From assembly GCA_036674765.1 (NCBI GenBank), contig JARVKI010000009.1:62001-126000 (forward strand): a stretch of DNA of 64,000 nucleotides. The letters run 5' to 3'. Below, piece by piece: positions 11,801 to 24,762 of the stretch. This DNA is from Seiridium cupressi (Eukaryota > Ascomycota > Sordariomycetes > Amphisphaeriales > Sporocadaceae). Position numbers and translations under genes: made by a program. The notes beneath the pieces were generated by a model. The model was given only the letters and a program-made list of their open reading frames with translations, had not been told where the DNA came from and ran no database searches. How positions within the stretch are numbered: the stretch's first letter is position 1; each line of letters starts with the position of its first letter.

Positions 11801-14800
11801 CGATCTTTAACCAGGCCCAAGTACCGTGGAACACAAGCCTGCAGGCCTAAACTATATATAATTGAGGGCACAATCATAATGTCGAGAAGAAACTATACAG
11901 TGCGGGTCGGATGGGTCTTCGGTCCGTGCAAGGCGAGGACGGCATCGATAGCCAACTCATTGCAGCAGAGCCAGAACCGAGGACATTGTATCATACGAGA
12001 GAGACCGGCAGCAAAAACTCCTGGGCGGGCATCACGGAAAGTGCCGCACAGAACAACAGGCACTGGCTGGTTGGGTGGGTATCTGGAGAGATCCCCTTAC
12101 AGACCTGCGGGGTGCAGCTTTCATCCAGCATAATCTGGGGTTTTCTTAACCCCCCATCACTCGTCGTTGGCCGCGTAGTGTGTCCCATGGCAGACTCACT
12201 TGCATCACATACCGGCAGCAGGAACAGTCAGATTGGCACTCATGAATCAATAATCCTTTCCCTGGCGGTAGCGTCGGTTCAGGTGGCCAATCTGGAGAAT
12301 GGCCATTTAACCCCCAACGAGAGAGGCCACGCTTGTAGATGCCAATTAAGGCTACGGGCGTCAACGGGTGGTAAACTGTACTGTACCTTGAACAGCCATG
12401 CAGCAAGACATCCGGAGTCTTCGATTCCTCCCCCGGAAGTCGCGATGCACCTGCCGCCGGGCATCAATAGTTTCCTGCTGGCCACAGCATATTTGCCCCA
12501 GGAGGCCGGGGGAGATCCAGTCTGTTGATGGAACCATCAATTTGCTTTGTTCACGATGCCTTCGTCCTATAGCAGACTGCATAGACCGGGGTCTAGACCA
12601 TGTGCGTCGGCTTACCAAAAAGAGGCGGAACGCCGCTTCACCCACGATGCCTGAATCCGGTGTGGTTGTTATCGTGACATCTTGAAATAGGCCTGCAATC
12701 GAGCATCGTGTGGCTGGTCCGCGTCAAACCCGGGGGCAACGGTGGTATCTACCCATGCCTCTGAACTCCGGTACCAGGAGGACACGGGTTGACTCGGATA
12801 CAACTCAGTTATATCAATTTTTGCTACGATATTTACTTCGTTTTCTTTTCTTCATTTTCAAAGTGATGACACTGCATTTGAGATTCGTCAGGCCCTGCGC
12901 CTCGTAAGAACCATTCACGCGAAGCCACAAGGGGCCATACTCTTCGCCATGCAGGAACCAAAGACCCAAAACGTATTGAGATCGCCGAATACAAAACGCT
13001 CAACTTGGACAGCTCGGGAATTCTGACTCCTGAGTGCTTGGGATTTCTCCGGGAAACGCTATCCCCTAATCAGATTCTCGTGCGTTTACCTCTAACCGGA
13101 TTTCATCTAGACTACCTGCACCAGAAGAGCTTAGAGTCACACCAAAACGTTTGTCAGACTTTGGTGGCAGGGGGGCCAGGACGGGCCGGTTTTCTCTTGA
13201 CCTCCAGCATCTCATACAAGGCGAGAAATCACGATGCCACCGTCTACTCGGCTGACACCTTTCCTCTCGGTCTCACCGTGTAGAAGCCGGATCGAGTGTT
13301 CTGGTCCGCGTGCGTTCGCAGCATGCCACATAGCGACGCATTTGATTGCGCGCTACCTGGGTGCATGCCTTGTCCATCGCCATTTCGAGGTGCAGACCAT
13401 CTTATTGGATCCTCCGGTCCAGCCTCCACTAGACTATTTCCTTACGTCACCTGAAAACCCCCGGCCACGAACCTCTTCGTCTGGCACCATCGTCTTGCCT
13501 CAAGCGAGTTTCCGGCGATTGAAGCCAGCGGGATCTCCCTCAAGAGACCCGCTTGCTGGGAACTCCCCCAGTGGGTTCCACTTGCCGCAAGTTTGGCCTG
13601 AACGAGACAGTTTCCCGCTGCAAGCGCTGATCTTAATACGGGGAATGTAGTATAGTCGTGCATCTCGCAGTCGGTTTTTCTTTTTTGTTTCTTTTGCGCA
13701 GTGTTATGAACCATCTCGCACCTCCTATTTGACACATGAAGCTTCTCTCGGTCTAGCGACCAGGACCAAGATAACCCTTTTCGATATGTCTCACGCATAG
13801 CGAATACGAATATAGCCGCACGCCGGTCATCAATAGCTTGAAATGGAAGTGTGGCTGGTCATCCAACGGTAGGCAGGCATTTCGAAACTTTTGTGATAAA
13901 TCACTTATATCTAGGGTCTGTTCGCGAACTCTAAACGATCGTCCGGGGTCCATGGAACTTAATCCCAGAACTCTAATTGGGTACTCCTTTCACCCCATAA
14001 TCTCAGGCGTCATACCAAGGGAACACGGCACACAACAAATCTTACTACGGGCATCGCAAAGCCAAAGATTGGTTAGACAATGTGCGTAATTATAACCAGA
14101 GAGCCAGCATCTGCTCGGATAATGGGCTTGGGAAGCGCCGATCGTCGCTATATTTCTTTCAGCCATTTTATGCAGTAGCTCAGCTTGCTCGTCCAGCCGA
14201 TATCCGTCTGCCGCGCGGCTGAACGACACGCATCGTGGCCGAACCTAGTCCAGCAGCCGTGCGACGAACCCATGGGGCCCCGGATTATCGATGTCCAAAG
14301 CTGCACGAAGTGAGCGACTAATAAGCACGGCAGCCTGGCTCATTCTGCCCATCCCCCATTGCGATGCAGAGGCATATCCAGAGCAGCGTTGCAGTTCAGG
14401 GCACATGGTAGAGAAACTTTCGTCATGCACTCACTGGAATTGCGCCGATTTGATCCCGACGCCCCTCCATGATAGGTATATTATCACTTGCTCGGACGGC
14501 ACGATCGTCGTCGTGATTGGCCCCTTCTCTCCGCAAATGAGTTGATTACAACATCAAACTAACCCCCCCCCCCCTCTTCCTTAAAGCCCATGTTTCATTC
14601 GCTCAATATCGCTATCGCCCTCGATGAGACTCAAGTGTATCCGGTGTTGAACCTTGTTTGGTACTGCCCGGCATGTTGGGAGCTGCCCTCACGATGCCAA
14701 CGCTTGAGCAGATACATACAGGTATCACGATGTGTACAGGTCCCCATGAAATAGAGATTCGATCCTCTCTGCGTTCGTATTCCCATACCAGTGAGATGGA

Positions 14801-16152
14801 GGGCAGATCGACTGTCGCTGCACGTCATCTCACATTAGCCGATGTGTATCAATTATCCAACATGCACTGCTTCCTCCAGTATAACATGTGCGGAGACGGG
14901 AAAATGCGGAGGTATTTATTCCACAAGCAGCAGGAGAGTTTCCGACAATGCGCGCTCAATCTATCGAGCGAGCCGCAACCCCAAGCGAATTAATCAAACC
15001 CCACTCAACTGAGTGACGGGTATGTCTGCAATGTTCTCCAAGTTGCAATCAGCAAGGGATGGATGGGGTGACATGTGATGTGCCGTTCCAACCCCTTACT
15101 TGGCTAGGTCAAAGACAGACCCCATACGAGCCACACAAGACTGCTCGAGGCGAAAGAACGGGCTGTGATTCGGCCGGCCTCGCTCGTCATAAGACTCGAT
15201 GTTTACGAACAAGCCACACCATCTCCAACTATAGGCAAAGTGCAGCAGCAACCGTTCGCCAGGGAGCACGGCAGCATACATTAGTAACCCCACGCAGCCA
15301 CACCTTGTAATCATGCTCTCATCAGATGACCGTATCGTACACCAACGCGAAGCTTTCCAGAGCTTCTTATCGCTACAAGCCACACAACCTTCGTGCCAGA
15401 CCGCTATCAGTCAAACCCCAGTGAAACCCTCGGGTCGACGTCTCAGGAGGTCATTTGGCTTTCACGTCGTACTTTGTCATACACCACTATGCAAGATAGA
15501 GCTTCGGGTATCGAACAGAAACGCACCTTGTCTTTCGCTCCCGCACCCTGCATCTTGTGTGTCTTAGAAACGCTGAAACTTCGAAGCCAATCACTGCTAT
15601 GTTTGATCTCAACAAAAATCTTGACAAACCTTGAGCTTCGTGAGAGCGACACTTTCACGTGCTTCCTGACGTGACACCCGATGTCTCTTCGTAGCAAGAT
15701 TTTTAGGGTGTGTTTCATGCATAAACCAAGAATCTTGCAACCAAATATCGTATGCTATTGAGTCGACCCAAACAAGGATACACAAATATCCTGCCTCTAC
15801 AATGCCGGTCAGTCATGGTGTCTTGACTGGGCCATGTATCACGCAATTGGAGGAGCGGGTTTGTAGCGGCATGATCTATACGCCACAATCGTACCGAAGC
15901 CAAGTTCTGTATCTTTGCCCCCGTGAGTAAACAAACACCTTATCAGGGAAGTAGTTCATTCGGATCCGGCAGCGTAAAGGGTGGCAGGTGGCCGATCTTC
16001 GGTACACGATGTTGACGTTATCAACAATTTATGGAAAAAGAAAAAAAGAAAGGGGGGTAATCCTCAACGGGATGCACAAGGACCCGAAACACCGTTGCTT
16101 ATTCTGCCGCCAGCCCGATCGACGAAACTGCAACCCCCAACCACCATGTTCT
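8885..16152. other. 7.3-kb stretch without a recognised gene
   Basis: This is the upstream flank of the kinase gene plus a long gene desert. The first 900 bp are GC-rich and hold a short GGGCAT-type repeat at about 9369-9407. A 12-bp C run lies at 14563-14574. Minus-strand frames at 13990-14229 and 14245-14430 look mildly protein-like but have no identifiable domain, start or splice logic. Multi-exon genes with small exons, or a long non-coding RNA, could be missed here. Confidence 0.45.
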
Positions 16153-17209
16153 CTAGTAATGGTAGTACCTCTTGACATACGGCGGGTCCAACAACTCCAA
16201 CGCACGTTGCCTCCCCTCGTCCTGAATCCTCATCCTCGCCTGGTTCGCCTCCAGCAACTCCTTGGCCGCCCTCCTGCCCCGCTCCGTGACCACCTCGACG
16301 CGCCTCTGGACCTGGGCCGGCCTCTCCTCCAGCAGGCACTCGCGGGGCAAGGGCCCCAGGTGCGGCCAGATCTGGTAGCGGGAGAGCACGGCGTTGAGGC
16401 CGCGGTGGGCGCGCTCTGGCTCCCCGGCGTGCTCCACGGCCATCATGTCTGTGAAGCCGCGCAGCGAGAGCAGAGGCATCCCGCCACAGGGGAGCTGCGC
16501 GCGGCCTGTGGAGCGAGTGACGACCTGTTGTGGTATTCTCGTAAGCGGGTACTTTTCCTCTCTTGGAATTTTATGGGACTGTTTACCTTGTGGTCAAAAC
16601 GCCAGGCTTCGCAGGCCCATTTGAGCTCGGCATCCGCGATATCCTCAGGCGGGAACATGATGTTACCTGTCAGATTTGATTTCCCTATTGTCTGCAGTCA
16701 GCTTATTCACTCTTCCTATCTACTTTATTGTCCTTTTCTTATTTTGACCATGAATACTGAGGCATATAGCACAAGTGGAAGCATGAAAAGATCCAGTGAT
16801 ACATACAGATATTATGCTCTAGTGTAAATCCACTCAGGTCCAGGAAGTTCGACAGCACTTCACGACGTATATATCCGGTCTTCTGAGGGTCCAGATAGGC
16901 GAAGACAATGGCCATGAGCTGCTCAAATAAAGGCGTCGCGACGCCATCGGGATGGTGTAGGGCTGACCATTGGTTCGGCTGGCTGGGAGAAGGAGGCGGC
17001 GGCGGACGCGGTGAGTGAACTGGCGGAGGTCCTCCGTAGGCTCCCTGATATGCCTGTGGCTGAGGTCTCTGGAGCGGAGGAGGCGGCGGGAAACTTTGCT
17101 GTGGCCTGTGTCCCTGCTGTGGACTTGGCCGTGGTAGTAGAGGCGGGTTTGCCGGCGTCCTCAATTCGTATCCCGGAGGCCGGGGCGGGATCGGTGGTGG
17201 AACATCCAT
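16153..17209 (-). CDS. DUF7514-like proline-rich protein
   Basis: Three exons: 16807-17209, 16587-16666 and 16153-16524, joined by GTATGT...CAG and GTAAAC...CAG introns; 284 aa with all phases consistent. Residues 1-85 are Pro/Gln-rich (PPPIPPRPPGYE, many PP and PQ). The conserved part begins DGVATPLFEQLMAIVFAYLD, continues through FPPEDIADAELKWACEAW and ends LSLRGFTDMM...YQIWPHLGPLPREC...QARMRIQDEGRQRAL. That layout (a helical head, RGF...M, WP..GPVPR and a charged C-terminal helix) fits the fungal DUF7514 family, whose function is unknown. The ATG at 17209 lies just after a TAG that could be a splice acceptor, so an upstream exon is possible. VPS11 lies upstream on the same strand. Confidence 0.75.
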
Positions 17210-17728
17210 ACCTATGTATACAAAATCACAGTCAGAGGTCAAAGTCAATAGTCTATATTTCGAACACTTCAAGTGACATTGCAACATTTATTGGAGGTAT
17301 ATAATTATAAGAACGACTATACGACAGGCTTTGATCACTATCCGGACCTCGGACGATCGCGTGATATTGGCGACCTCAGTTTGACGTTCAGCCGCACCTG
17401 ATACAATTCGAAGGCAGAGGGTCGTGGACCAGTGAGCCATACCCGTTGGGTGCTCACATCCACCCCTGTTCCACATTTTCTGCGCCAAGCCATAAAACTA
17501 TTGACCTGCAGTTCAGCTGGCTATACCACACTGGAACGCGCCGCAATAGCGGAATTGTTGCCGTAACAGCCGTATGTGGACTAAATATACATGACAAATT
17601 TCTGCGATAAGTCATTGCCGGATGAAAACACATCAACTATCTTGCTAGTTGTGCTCTCAGGCGAAGAGAACTGCTTGCTGTCTTCGCGATGCGGAATATC
17701 TTGTCTTATCATGTGCCTATATTATTCT
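17210..17728. other. intergenic between VPS11 and the DUF7514 gene
   Basis: A 519-bp gap between two minus-strand genes. It should contain the VPS11 terminator and the promoter of the downstream gene. I see no coding signal except a possible upstream non-coding exon for the DUF7514 gene. Confidence 0.5.
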
Positions 17729-20700
17729 TTACTCGGGTATAACACCAGCGCTCATAACACCCTGCCCAAACCATTGCGCCACTGTCTTGAATCTTTCGTC
17801 GCCTTTTCCTTTCCCAAGGGCATCTTTGAACAAATCGTGGCGATCTGCTCTCTCCTCTTGGCTGCGTTTCATAGCGCGGACTGCCATATTACTGCTCGAA
17901 CAAAGCGGACACTCAGTCTCAGTGCCATCACCACTCTGTTTGAGACACCGCTGGTGGAAACTATGTTTGCAAAGGAAACGCACCGCCGGCAACTCCAGAG
18001 GTCCACCACAGCCAGGGCATCGTTGTGCTGGGAAAACCGTAGGGGTGTTACCTAGCTCAGCGATCTCGGTACGCTTCTGCTCTGTCTCCTTGCGGAATGA
18101 GTTGATTTGTCGACGATTTGTCGCGATCTCGCGACGCTCCCGAGATATTGTTTCTTGTAGATAAGGTTTGATCATACCCATAGTTGCAACTGCATTGGCA
18201 CCCAGTGTCTGAATGACCTGTAGCGGTGCCATCAGGCTGTCCTCGTCAATGCGCCGCAGCACATTTGCAAGTTCCTCTGACCCAGCTTCCTCAAGAATCT
18301 TGGTGTCGGATGTAAAATATGCCAGCGCAGCAGGGTACAATTGTGGTTCCTCGGGCCCGTACTTACGCAGGGCCTTGATGGCGCCCCGAGTATCTTTAGC
18401 ACTGGTGTAAGAGCGGAAGATATCGAATAAAAGACCTGACTGCTCCTTCACCAATGTTGTGCCGTCCCTAAAGTCTGAGAGGTGTGACAAGAGCAAGACA
18501 TTGGAGTTCTCAATGGGCAAATCGCGTCCGGATATGAGTTGCTTTGCTTTCCGTTCCCACTCCTCACGATCTTCGTCTTTCTTTTCGCTAGCTTTGTGCA
18601 GGTACATCTCGAAAAGGGTTGTGTATATGTCTGACTTGTCTGAATTTTTCAGGGATTCTTCCTTGAGATATGCTTCAAGGAATATGATAAACTCATCAGA
18701 ATGATCAATGAATGAAGAAAACGCTGTTCTTGGTGCTGGCGGTGTATACGTCGGCGCTTCAATCAGATCTGAGTCTATCGTATCCTCTGATACATCGGCA
18801 TCCTTTGAAGATTGCCCCTTATTCCCTGGAGTTGCCGGAGTAGAGATTGAGTTGGCGTTCATATATGGGAGAGGCAAAAGACTGGTCAGATTCTGCACGG
18901 CGCTCGCAGTGCCTGCTGCTAGGCCTCCGAGGGCACTGCCAGTTGGCAACGGTGTCTCTTCAACTTGTGCTATCTGGACTTTTGGCTTGTACTTTCCTGT
19001 GTAATAATCGATGAATAATTGTGTAGTCTCCTGGGGGCAATGCTCGAGCAGCACCCGCGCGTATTTCATCAAGGCAGGATAGGCCTACACTATGTCAGCA
19101 ACTCGTGCTAGATCTGCCATGAAAATATAAACACTCACAGCTTCGGGTTCCAAGTGCCATATGAAGGTCAGGGCGTCACTATAGTTCTTCGAATCCTCGA
19201 TGAGAATATCAACTACTAGTTCATTCTCGCCATGCTTGGTCGCTAGGTATGCCGCCTGTTCATAGTAACCGCCTTGCCTGCACATGGCGATCGCTGTATC
19301 CGTATCGAATTTGAGGTCTCCTTCAGATTTGATGAACTTTTCGAGCTTTTCGACATCTTTCAGTTTTGCGTAACAGTTAAGGAGGAGAGTTGTATGGTCA
19401 GCAGTTGCCTTATGATGTTCGTGAAGCTCTTCCAGGTACTGGATGAGATTGTGTATCCTTTGGGTATCGAGAAACTTTGGGCAGTCAGTAATTAGTCGGT
19501 TCTAGTGGTGTCTGAATGACCTTACTTTACGAATAACTTGTGAGGGCTCTGTATTATCGATTGCTTGGATGTATTGGGACATGGCACTATCGTAGTCCCC
19601 CTTTTGATACAAGTGATCGCCATACTTTCGGAAGATGACATTCTGTTGTTGCTCGTCCAAACCGGCCTTCTTGGCTAGGTTGATGGCGAGGGGGTAGATA
19701 TTACGCTGATATAGCAGGTCGAGTCTTTGCTGGAGAGACTTCTCATGATACCGGTTGATCTGATCGATCGTTAGCCCGCTCAGGAACAGTAGTAATGCCG
19801 CTTCTGATCTACCTTTCCATCTTGAGTCAGAATGAACAAGTCGCCCCATATCTCAAATAGAGCCTGGACTTTGGAGATCAGAGACTCAGTATGTGCGACA
19901 ACCTGTAAAGTTGGGTCGATTAAGGTAAACGTCGATGCATTGAAGAGCGACTCGGCACTCCCACCGCCAAAGCGTCGCCGAATGTTATCCGTGACGCCAC
20001 TGCCTGACGATGCAGGAGGAGAAACAAGGGCGACGTAGTTCTGGTACGTCGCAGCCAAAGTAGTCGTGCCCTCATTTGCAAAGCACAGCCCCCTGCCATC
20101 TAGGTTGTAGTAGTACACGGCATCGTCCCTGACCACAATAATGTCCCCAGTTTTCTTGTTGAGCGTCATGCACCCGACAGCACAGCCGGAGTCCTCGACT
20201 GTCTTTGGTGTTTGCCCCTGACCCCTGCCAGTCACAACGACCTTCAGTAGTCGAGCTGTTGTTGCTACAAACAGAGTGGTGACCTTGGCTTCGGACACGA
20301 ACTCGACCCCTGTCACTGGTTCCTCTGATTCGTGTACTATCCGCTGTTTTGTCCCTCGGTCGTGAATGAGATCACCGCGGATCAGCGTCACGGAACCGTT
20401 TGCGAATCCCACGGCGAGTTGCGACAAATCGTCCACGGCCGTGAAAGCCGAGATTGGAAATTGCTTCCTGCCATTGTTGATGTGCAGAGTACTAAGGCAA
20501 GTGGGCAAGCCCGTCTTCTTGACCGGCTTGTCAAGCGCCCAGACCTTGAGCACCGGCTCGTTGCTTAGATCTTCGGCAACCGTTACTAACAAACTTGTGC
20601 CCTCGACCTGGCGCATATGCGTGATGCGTCCCGATTCGTGTGCATGGAAGCTCCGACAGATCTTCCAGCTCGTCCCAATAATGCGAACATATCCATCGAA

Positions 20701-20905
20701 ACTTCCCAGAAACAGACTGTCGGAGCCGGAGCAGACGCTTGATATCTCGTTATTCTCGAAGAAGGATCGTGTCTCGTCATCGCCTAGCTTGACCCGGCTG
20801 ACTTCGAAGTAGTCGAATGCTTTCCACTGCGCGGGGTTAGCAGGCGAGCTCTAAAGGGATCTGCTCAGGATGGGCAGAGGATTTCCATACCATGAGCAAA
20901 GCCAT
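17729..20905 (-). CDS. vps11: vacuolar sorting protein Vps11/Pep5 (HOPS/CORVET core)
   Basis: Five exons, all phase 0: 20891-20905, 19813-20826, 19526-19759, 19139-19474, 17729-19084; 984 aa, close to family length. The first exon encodes only MALLM and splices to WKAFDYFEVS, matching the family start (MAL..WKAF.FF). An N-terminal beta-propeller fills about 1-350. It is followed by an alpha-solenoid with a clathrin-repeat pattern (INRYHEKSLQQRL, FRKYGDHLYQKGDYDSAMSQ, AMCRQGGYYEQAAYLATKHG, ARVLLEHCPQETTQLFIDYY). The C-terminal RING-H2 spans about 889-928 (CPGC...CKHSFHQRC...CPLC), followed by a conserved tail (HDLFKDALG). Vps11 is a scaffold shared by HOPS and CORVET in tethering at endosome and vacuole. 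Introns are 51-64 bp with normal splice sites. Confidence 0.96.
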
Positions 20906-21554
20906 GGTCACGACTTGGGGCGATTTGCCAGCCTATGTCCGCAGCATGGTGGTTTGCGACGTTTCGGTCGTGCTTGGGAGCTCCAACGGTAGCCTCACAA
21001 CTGTCGTCACTAGGTAGTTTAGGGACCGAAGCTGTGGAGCTACCTACATTAGCTTCCAAGTGTGGCGGTGCGGCACGGGCAGCTTCTACGGCGCCTCACC
21101 TGCTGTGACTACCTGGACGGCGACATCCGCTTTCATACTTTCAATGAACACAAAACAAGGAGACGTGTAATAAGTGGAAAGGAAATCTCATCCAGCAGCT
21201 TCCTGACATGGGCTCCAGAAACCAGGGGCGTATCATTAGATGTCGAACTTTCCACAAAAATTATTGATTCAACTTGGTCAGGAAAGACCGGTTTAACTAT
21301 GTAGATATCATATAGTAGTGCCCTGAGTTCATGTTAACTATGCATTAGCTAACTCGGTCCAGTTTTCGAACACTCTTTTTGGTCCTTCACAACGTTGCGC
21401 ATTCATGTCGCCCAAGAGTTGAGCACGCTACATCCACGTCGCTCCTTATACACAACCACATGGTAGGTATTCTTATACATTTTTTTATTCATTTATCAAG
21501 ACATCGCTTTGCTCTAATAGCATGGCTATCTCAAAATTTGTGTCATTTTAACGC
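20906..21554. other. intergenic between the TauD-family gene and VPS11
   Basis: About 650 bp between two minus-strand genes. It holds the VPS11 promoter and the 3' flank of the dioxygenase gene. No motif stands out and no coding signal is seen. Confidence 0.5.
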
Positions 21555-22847
21555 TTAATCGGCGTCCAGTCTTGCTACTGGTGGCGTGTCGTTCACCTGA
21601 ATTCCACCCCTCTTCTTCTCATTTGTGTCCCAGAATGGCAGCCTCCAGCCGCCTTCCTCTTCTGGTACACTCAGCCAGAGTCTCATGAGGTGGCGTCGGG
21701 GCTTGCCAGAATCAGGACCGAAGTCTCTGTAAGCTGTCCTGGCATGCAGCGTGTGTGTGTTGGCCACGAACTGGATGTCACCAACCTGCAGAACCATGTG
21801 TAGCTTCACTCTGTTGCATATGTCTTCCAGAAGCTGGGTAGCCTCAACTTGCTCTGGTGATAATGGGGGGATGATGCCCGCATCCGAGAATCTAGTCAGA
21901 CTGCGCACGAAGTATGGGTCCCACTTGCAGTATACTCGCTGCTCACGGTCGGGGTTCGCTGGGTCCTTGGGCTCGAGGTAGAAGACCGCGGTCCTGATAT
22001 ATGGTTCCTCACCCTCGGACACCTCGCCCTTTCGGTCGAAATACCACACGGGCTTTGTGAGCAACTCAGCAACGTCGGGTCGCTCCGTCTGGAGGATGTT
22101 CCAGACGGTATGGATCGAAGACACGTCGGACTCGCCGCCAAACTCGGCCCTGGCAATGCACAACAGACCAACCACATCGCAATCGTCCGCGTGGAAGAAT
22201 TGGCGGGCATTGGTCCGGTAGATGCGAACCTTGTCGATCTGTGTGCTGTCCTCTCCGAGGTCCTTCACATGTCCGAGAATGTGGCCCCTTCCGTTTTGTG
22301 ATACCGGGTAGCCGATGTAGGCACCGAGACCCATGTATGCCACTGCGGACTTGTGGTTTCCCCATGCGTCGACATGGAATCCCTTGTATAAAATGAAGCC
22401 CTTTCCGTTCAGCATCTCACGACGCATGGATGCCAACGATGCTGCCAGGCCTGGCAGCGGGAAGTTGTCCTTGTTGATACCCGTTAAAGGCAGTTTGAGC
22501 TCCATGAACTTGTCTGCTGCGCCGGAAAGCTCGGCAATCTCCTCTTCAGAGAACTGATGAACCCATCGCTCCGGGTTGTTGGAGTAGTCTTCGGGGTTCC
22601 AGACAGTAGGTCCCTCGATGCGCTTAGGAAATGCGCTGTAGGGGTAGAGCTGGTCATATTTGGGTGGATGTTGACCTGATGCCCATCAGCAATTGACTCT
22701 ACATCGACTCGGCTATATCACTGGATTCAACGTACCTGTGGTCTTGAAACCATCTGGAAAGACGTCCTTGTTTGCATTCTTGATGTCCGCTTTGAGCTTC
22801 TGAATGTAACCAGATTCAGGCTCGTAGTCTACAGCAGTTGGGGCCAT
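21555..22847 (-). CDS. TauD/TfdA-family Fe(II)/2-oxoglutarate dioxygenase
   Basis: Two exons: 22736-22847 and 21555-22675 with a 60-bp GTACGT...CAG intron; 410 aa. The start is the ATG at 22847 (MAPTAVDYEPESGY). Double-stranded beta-helix features: the HxD iron ligands in RQFFHADDCDVV (about His199, Asp201), the distal His in NTHTLHARTAY (about 348), and the 2-oxoglutarate-binding Arg in RRHLMRLWLS (about 369). The N-terminal MLNGKGFILYKGF and the conserved W.P.F pieces fit the TauD/TfdA family. Members hydroxylate small acids such as taurine; the substrate here cannot be read from sequence. No sulfur-metabolism partner is adjacent. The neighbouring Zn2Cys6 regulator 1.9 kb away could be its regulator, which is inference only. 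Confidence 0.9.
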
Positions 22848-24762
22848 TTTGAAGAGCTAGTATAAAGAGGCTAGGCAGTTGGCCGGCTATACGCTTTTCT
22901 TAGAGATGGATCAGAAGTGGAAGATCGGAAAGTAAACATCACATTTATATTTTTAAGAACATTTAAAACCGTCACCAATCCCAGGTATTGCATCATCGCG
23001 CTATGCTCAGACAATTAATCTTCCGGTCCCATCTTCCTTCCGATTTAGGGGATAAACTATTATGCCTCGTGCAACCATGGTGAGGTTGGCGAGGGGTAGC
23101 CGTTGGAGTTGGCGATCACGCAATCCAGCTCCAATTGCTCACCATCCCGGACTACGGCCGTCCGCACCAGCATCTGCCGACTGATCTGCTCGGCATCGAG
23201 TCTAGGCGTCATTCGCTGCGGAAAACTGCGCCGACGAACTGGACATTGTCTCGACGCCTGATTGGGCCCTCGTTATCGGATCCTTTACAATTGCCATATT
23301 TGAACAAGGATGTCGAATGTAGATCGTAGTCGAGATAAGATCTCGGCGCTGAAACAACGGACGATTGCGCAACCTCGCAATTATTACACCTTCAATTCAC
23401 ATCTCGTAATAAATAACTCTGTTGTTCGACCCTCCGCTGACGTCTCGGTCGCTTACATCTGGTCGCCATGAAGACTGTTTCAAATTCTCCTCGGTCAAAA
23501 AACTTCAGAGATATACCTCACTTACTATCTCATGCGTTCCACCCTCGAGTATCCATATATTCCCTAGGGGTATAGTGAGCACGACATACAAGCCTATGAT
23601 GGGGATCAGAGAGGTGAACGCGTACACGATTCCACCCTTAGCAACTTGATTCTCAGCCCCGCTCATGTGATTGAATACGTCGACATGAAATTCAGTGCGA
23701 TTGCACTGTCGAGAGACACCGCCAGAAATGGTAGTCATGTGATATGGACTGTCATGATAGGAAAAATGCGTAAGCTCATGCCGAGGGCCTGGGTCTAAGC
23801 GCATCTCACACTTTGCCTGTCATCCCTTGATATTCAAGATGTCACTCTGTTTCTATAGTTAGTTGCCTAAGCAAGAATAACGAGACTAAACGTTGATGCG
23901 ACAGCACCCAGTAGAAAGCGACGAAAGCGTCTGCATTAGTCAGGTGCCAACGGAGAGAAGTACGTCAGCGTAGAAAGTTTGTTATTAGATAGGTGAACTC
24001 AATAGTTGTAACTAAGTTTAACTGCTAGTCCACGCAAGTAGTATAGTGGATATCGGCATTGTGGTTGGCGAGGATATATTCTAGTGATATATATTGACCG
24101 AACCCAGTCGAACTAGACTCTTGCGCAGAGTAAGATATAGGTCGGAAACAACTGAGAGCTCGTGGTAGCAAATTAAGAGCTTATCATCCCTCAACAACCA
24201 GCACACATGATATTTCATTCGGTGGAAGTGTTGATGAACCTATATTTTCATGAGTCCTTCTTTGTAGCCTAGACTTACTTCTGTTGCCGGTTATACAGGT
24301 AGGGAATATCCTATACTACTGCCAGTATGAACTTCAATACGGATAAAAGAAACCAAACAAGACTGTTGTAGCCCGAGAGAGTTTAGCAGTCCCAACTCAC
24401 TTCACTCTGTTGAGTGGGAACCTGAATCTAATAATGAAAATAACGATACCGACTTCGCTTACGAGAAGCCATTGACAGACGAAATATCTGAAATGTTAAG
24501 ATCATATTAAAGTTGACGCCTTCCACTATGCACCATATGCAATCTGTGGTCACGATGCATTACTACTCGTCGACTATCACGTCTAGGTATTTTTTTTTTG
24601 ATCGAGCTACTTTAAATGATGATTTATTGTTTATATCATGATATATCTTTCGGATATACCACATGCCGTAATTGTTAGGAATATAAGGCTCTAGGGACTC
24701 CTTGTCGATTGGCAGTGGAGAACGTGCGAGCCATACTATCATTACTAACACTAATTCTCATA
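22848..24762. other. AT-rich intergenic region
   Basis: About 1.9 kb with no recognised gene. A minus-strand frame at 23505-23804 contains one hydrophobic stretch (LIPIIGLYVVLTIPLG) but no start, domain or splice partners. A 10-bp T run lies at 24590-24599. The left end is the promoter of the dioxygenase gene. Confidence 0.45.

Noticed and set aside
13990..14430. Two minus-strand frames that look mildly protein-like
   Set aside because: No recognisable domain, no shared frame and no convincing splice junction between them.
15988..16827. 279-codon plus-strand ORF
   Set aside because: It is antisense to the spliced DUF7514-like gene, whose minus-strand exons carry the conserved motifs and proper splice sites.
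23505..23804. Minus-strand frame with a hydrophobic segment, possibly a transporter remnant
   Set aside because: Only one hydrophobic stretch, no family motif and no splice partners. Too weak to call.
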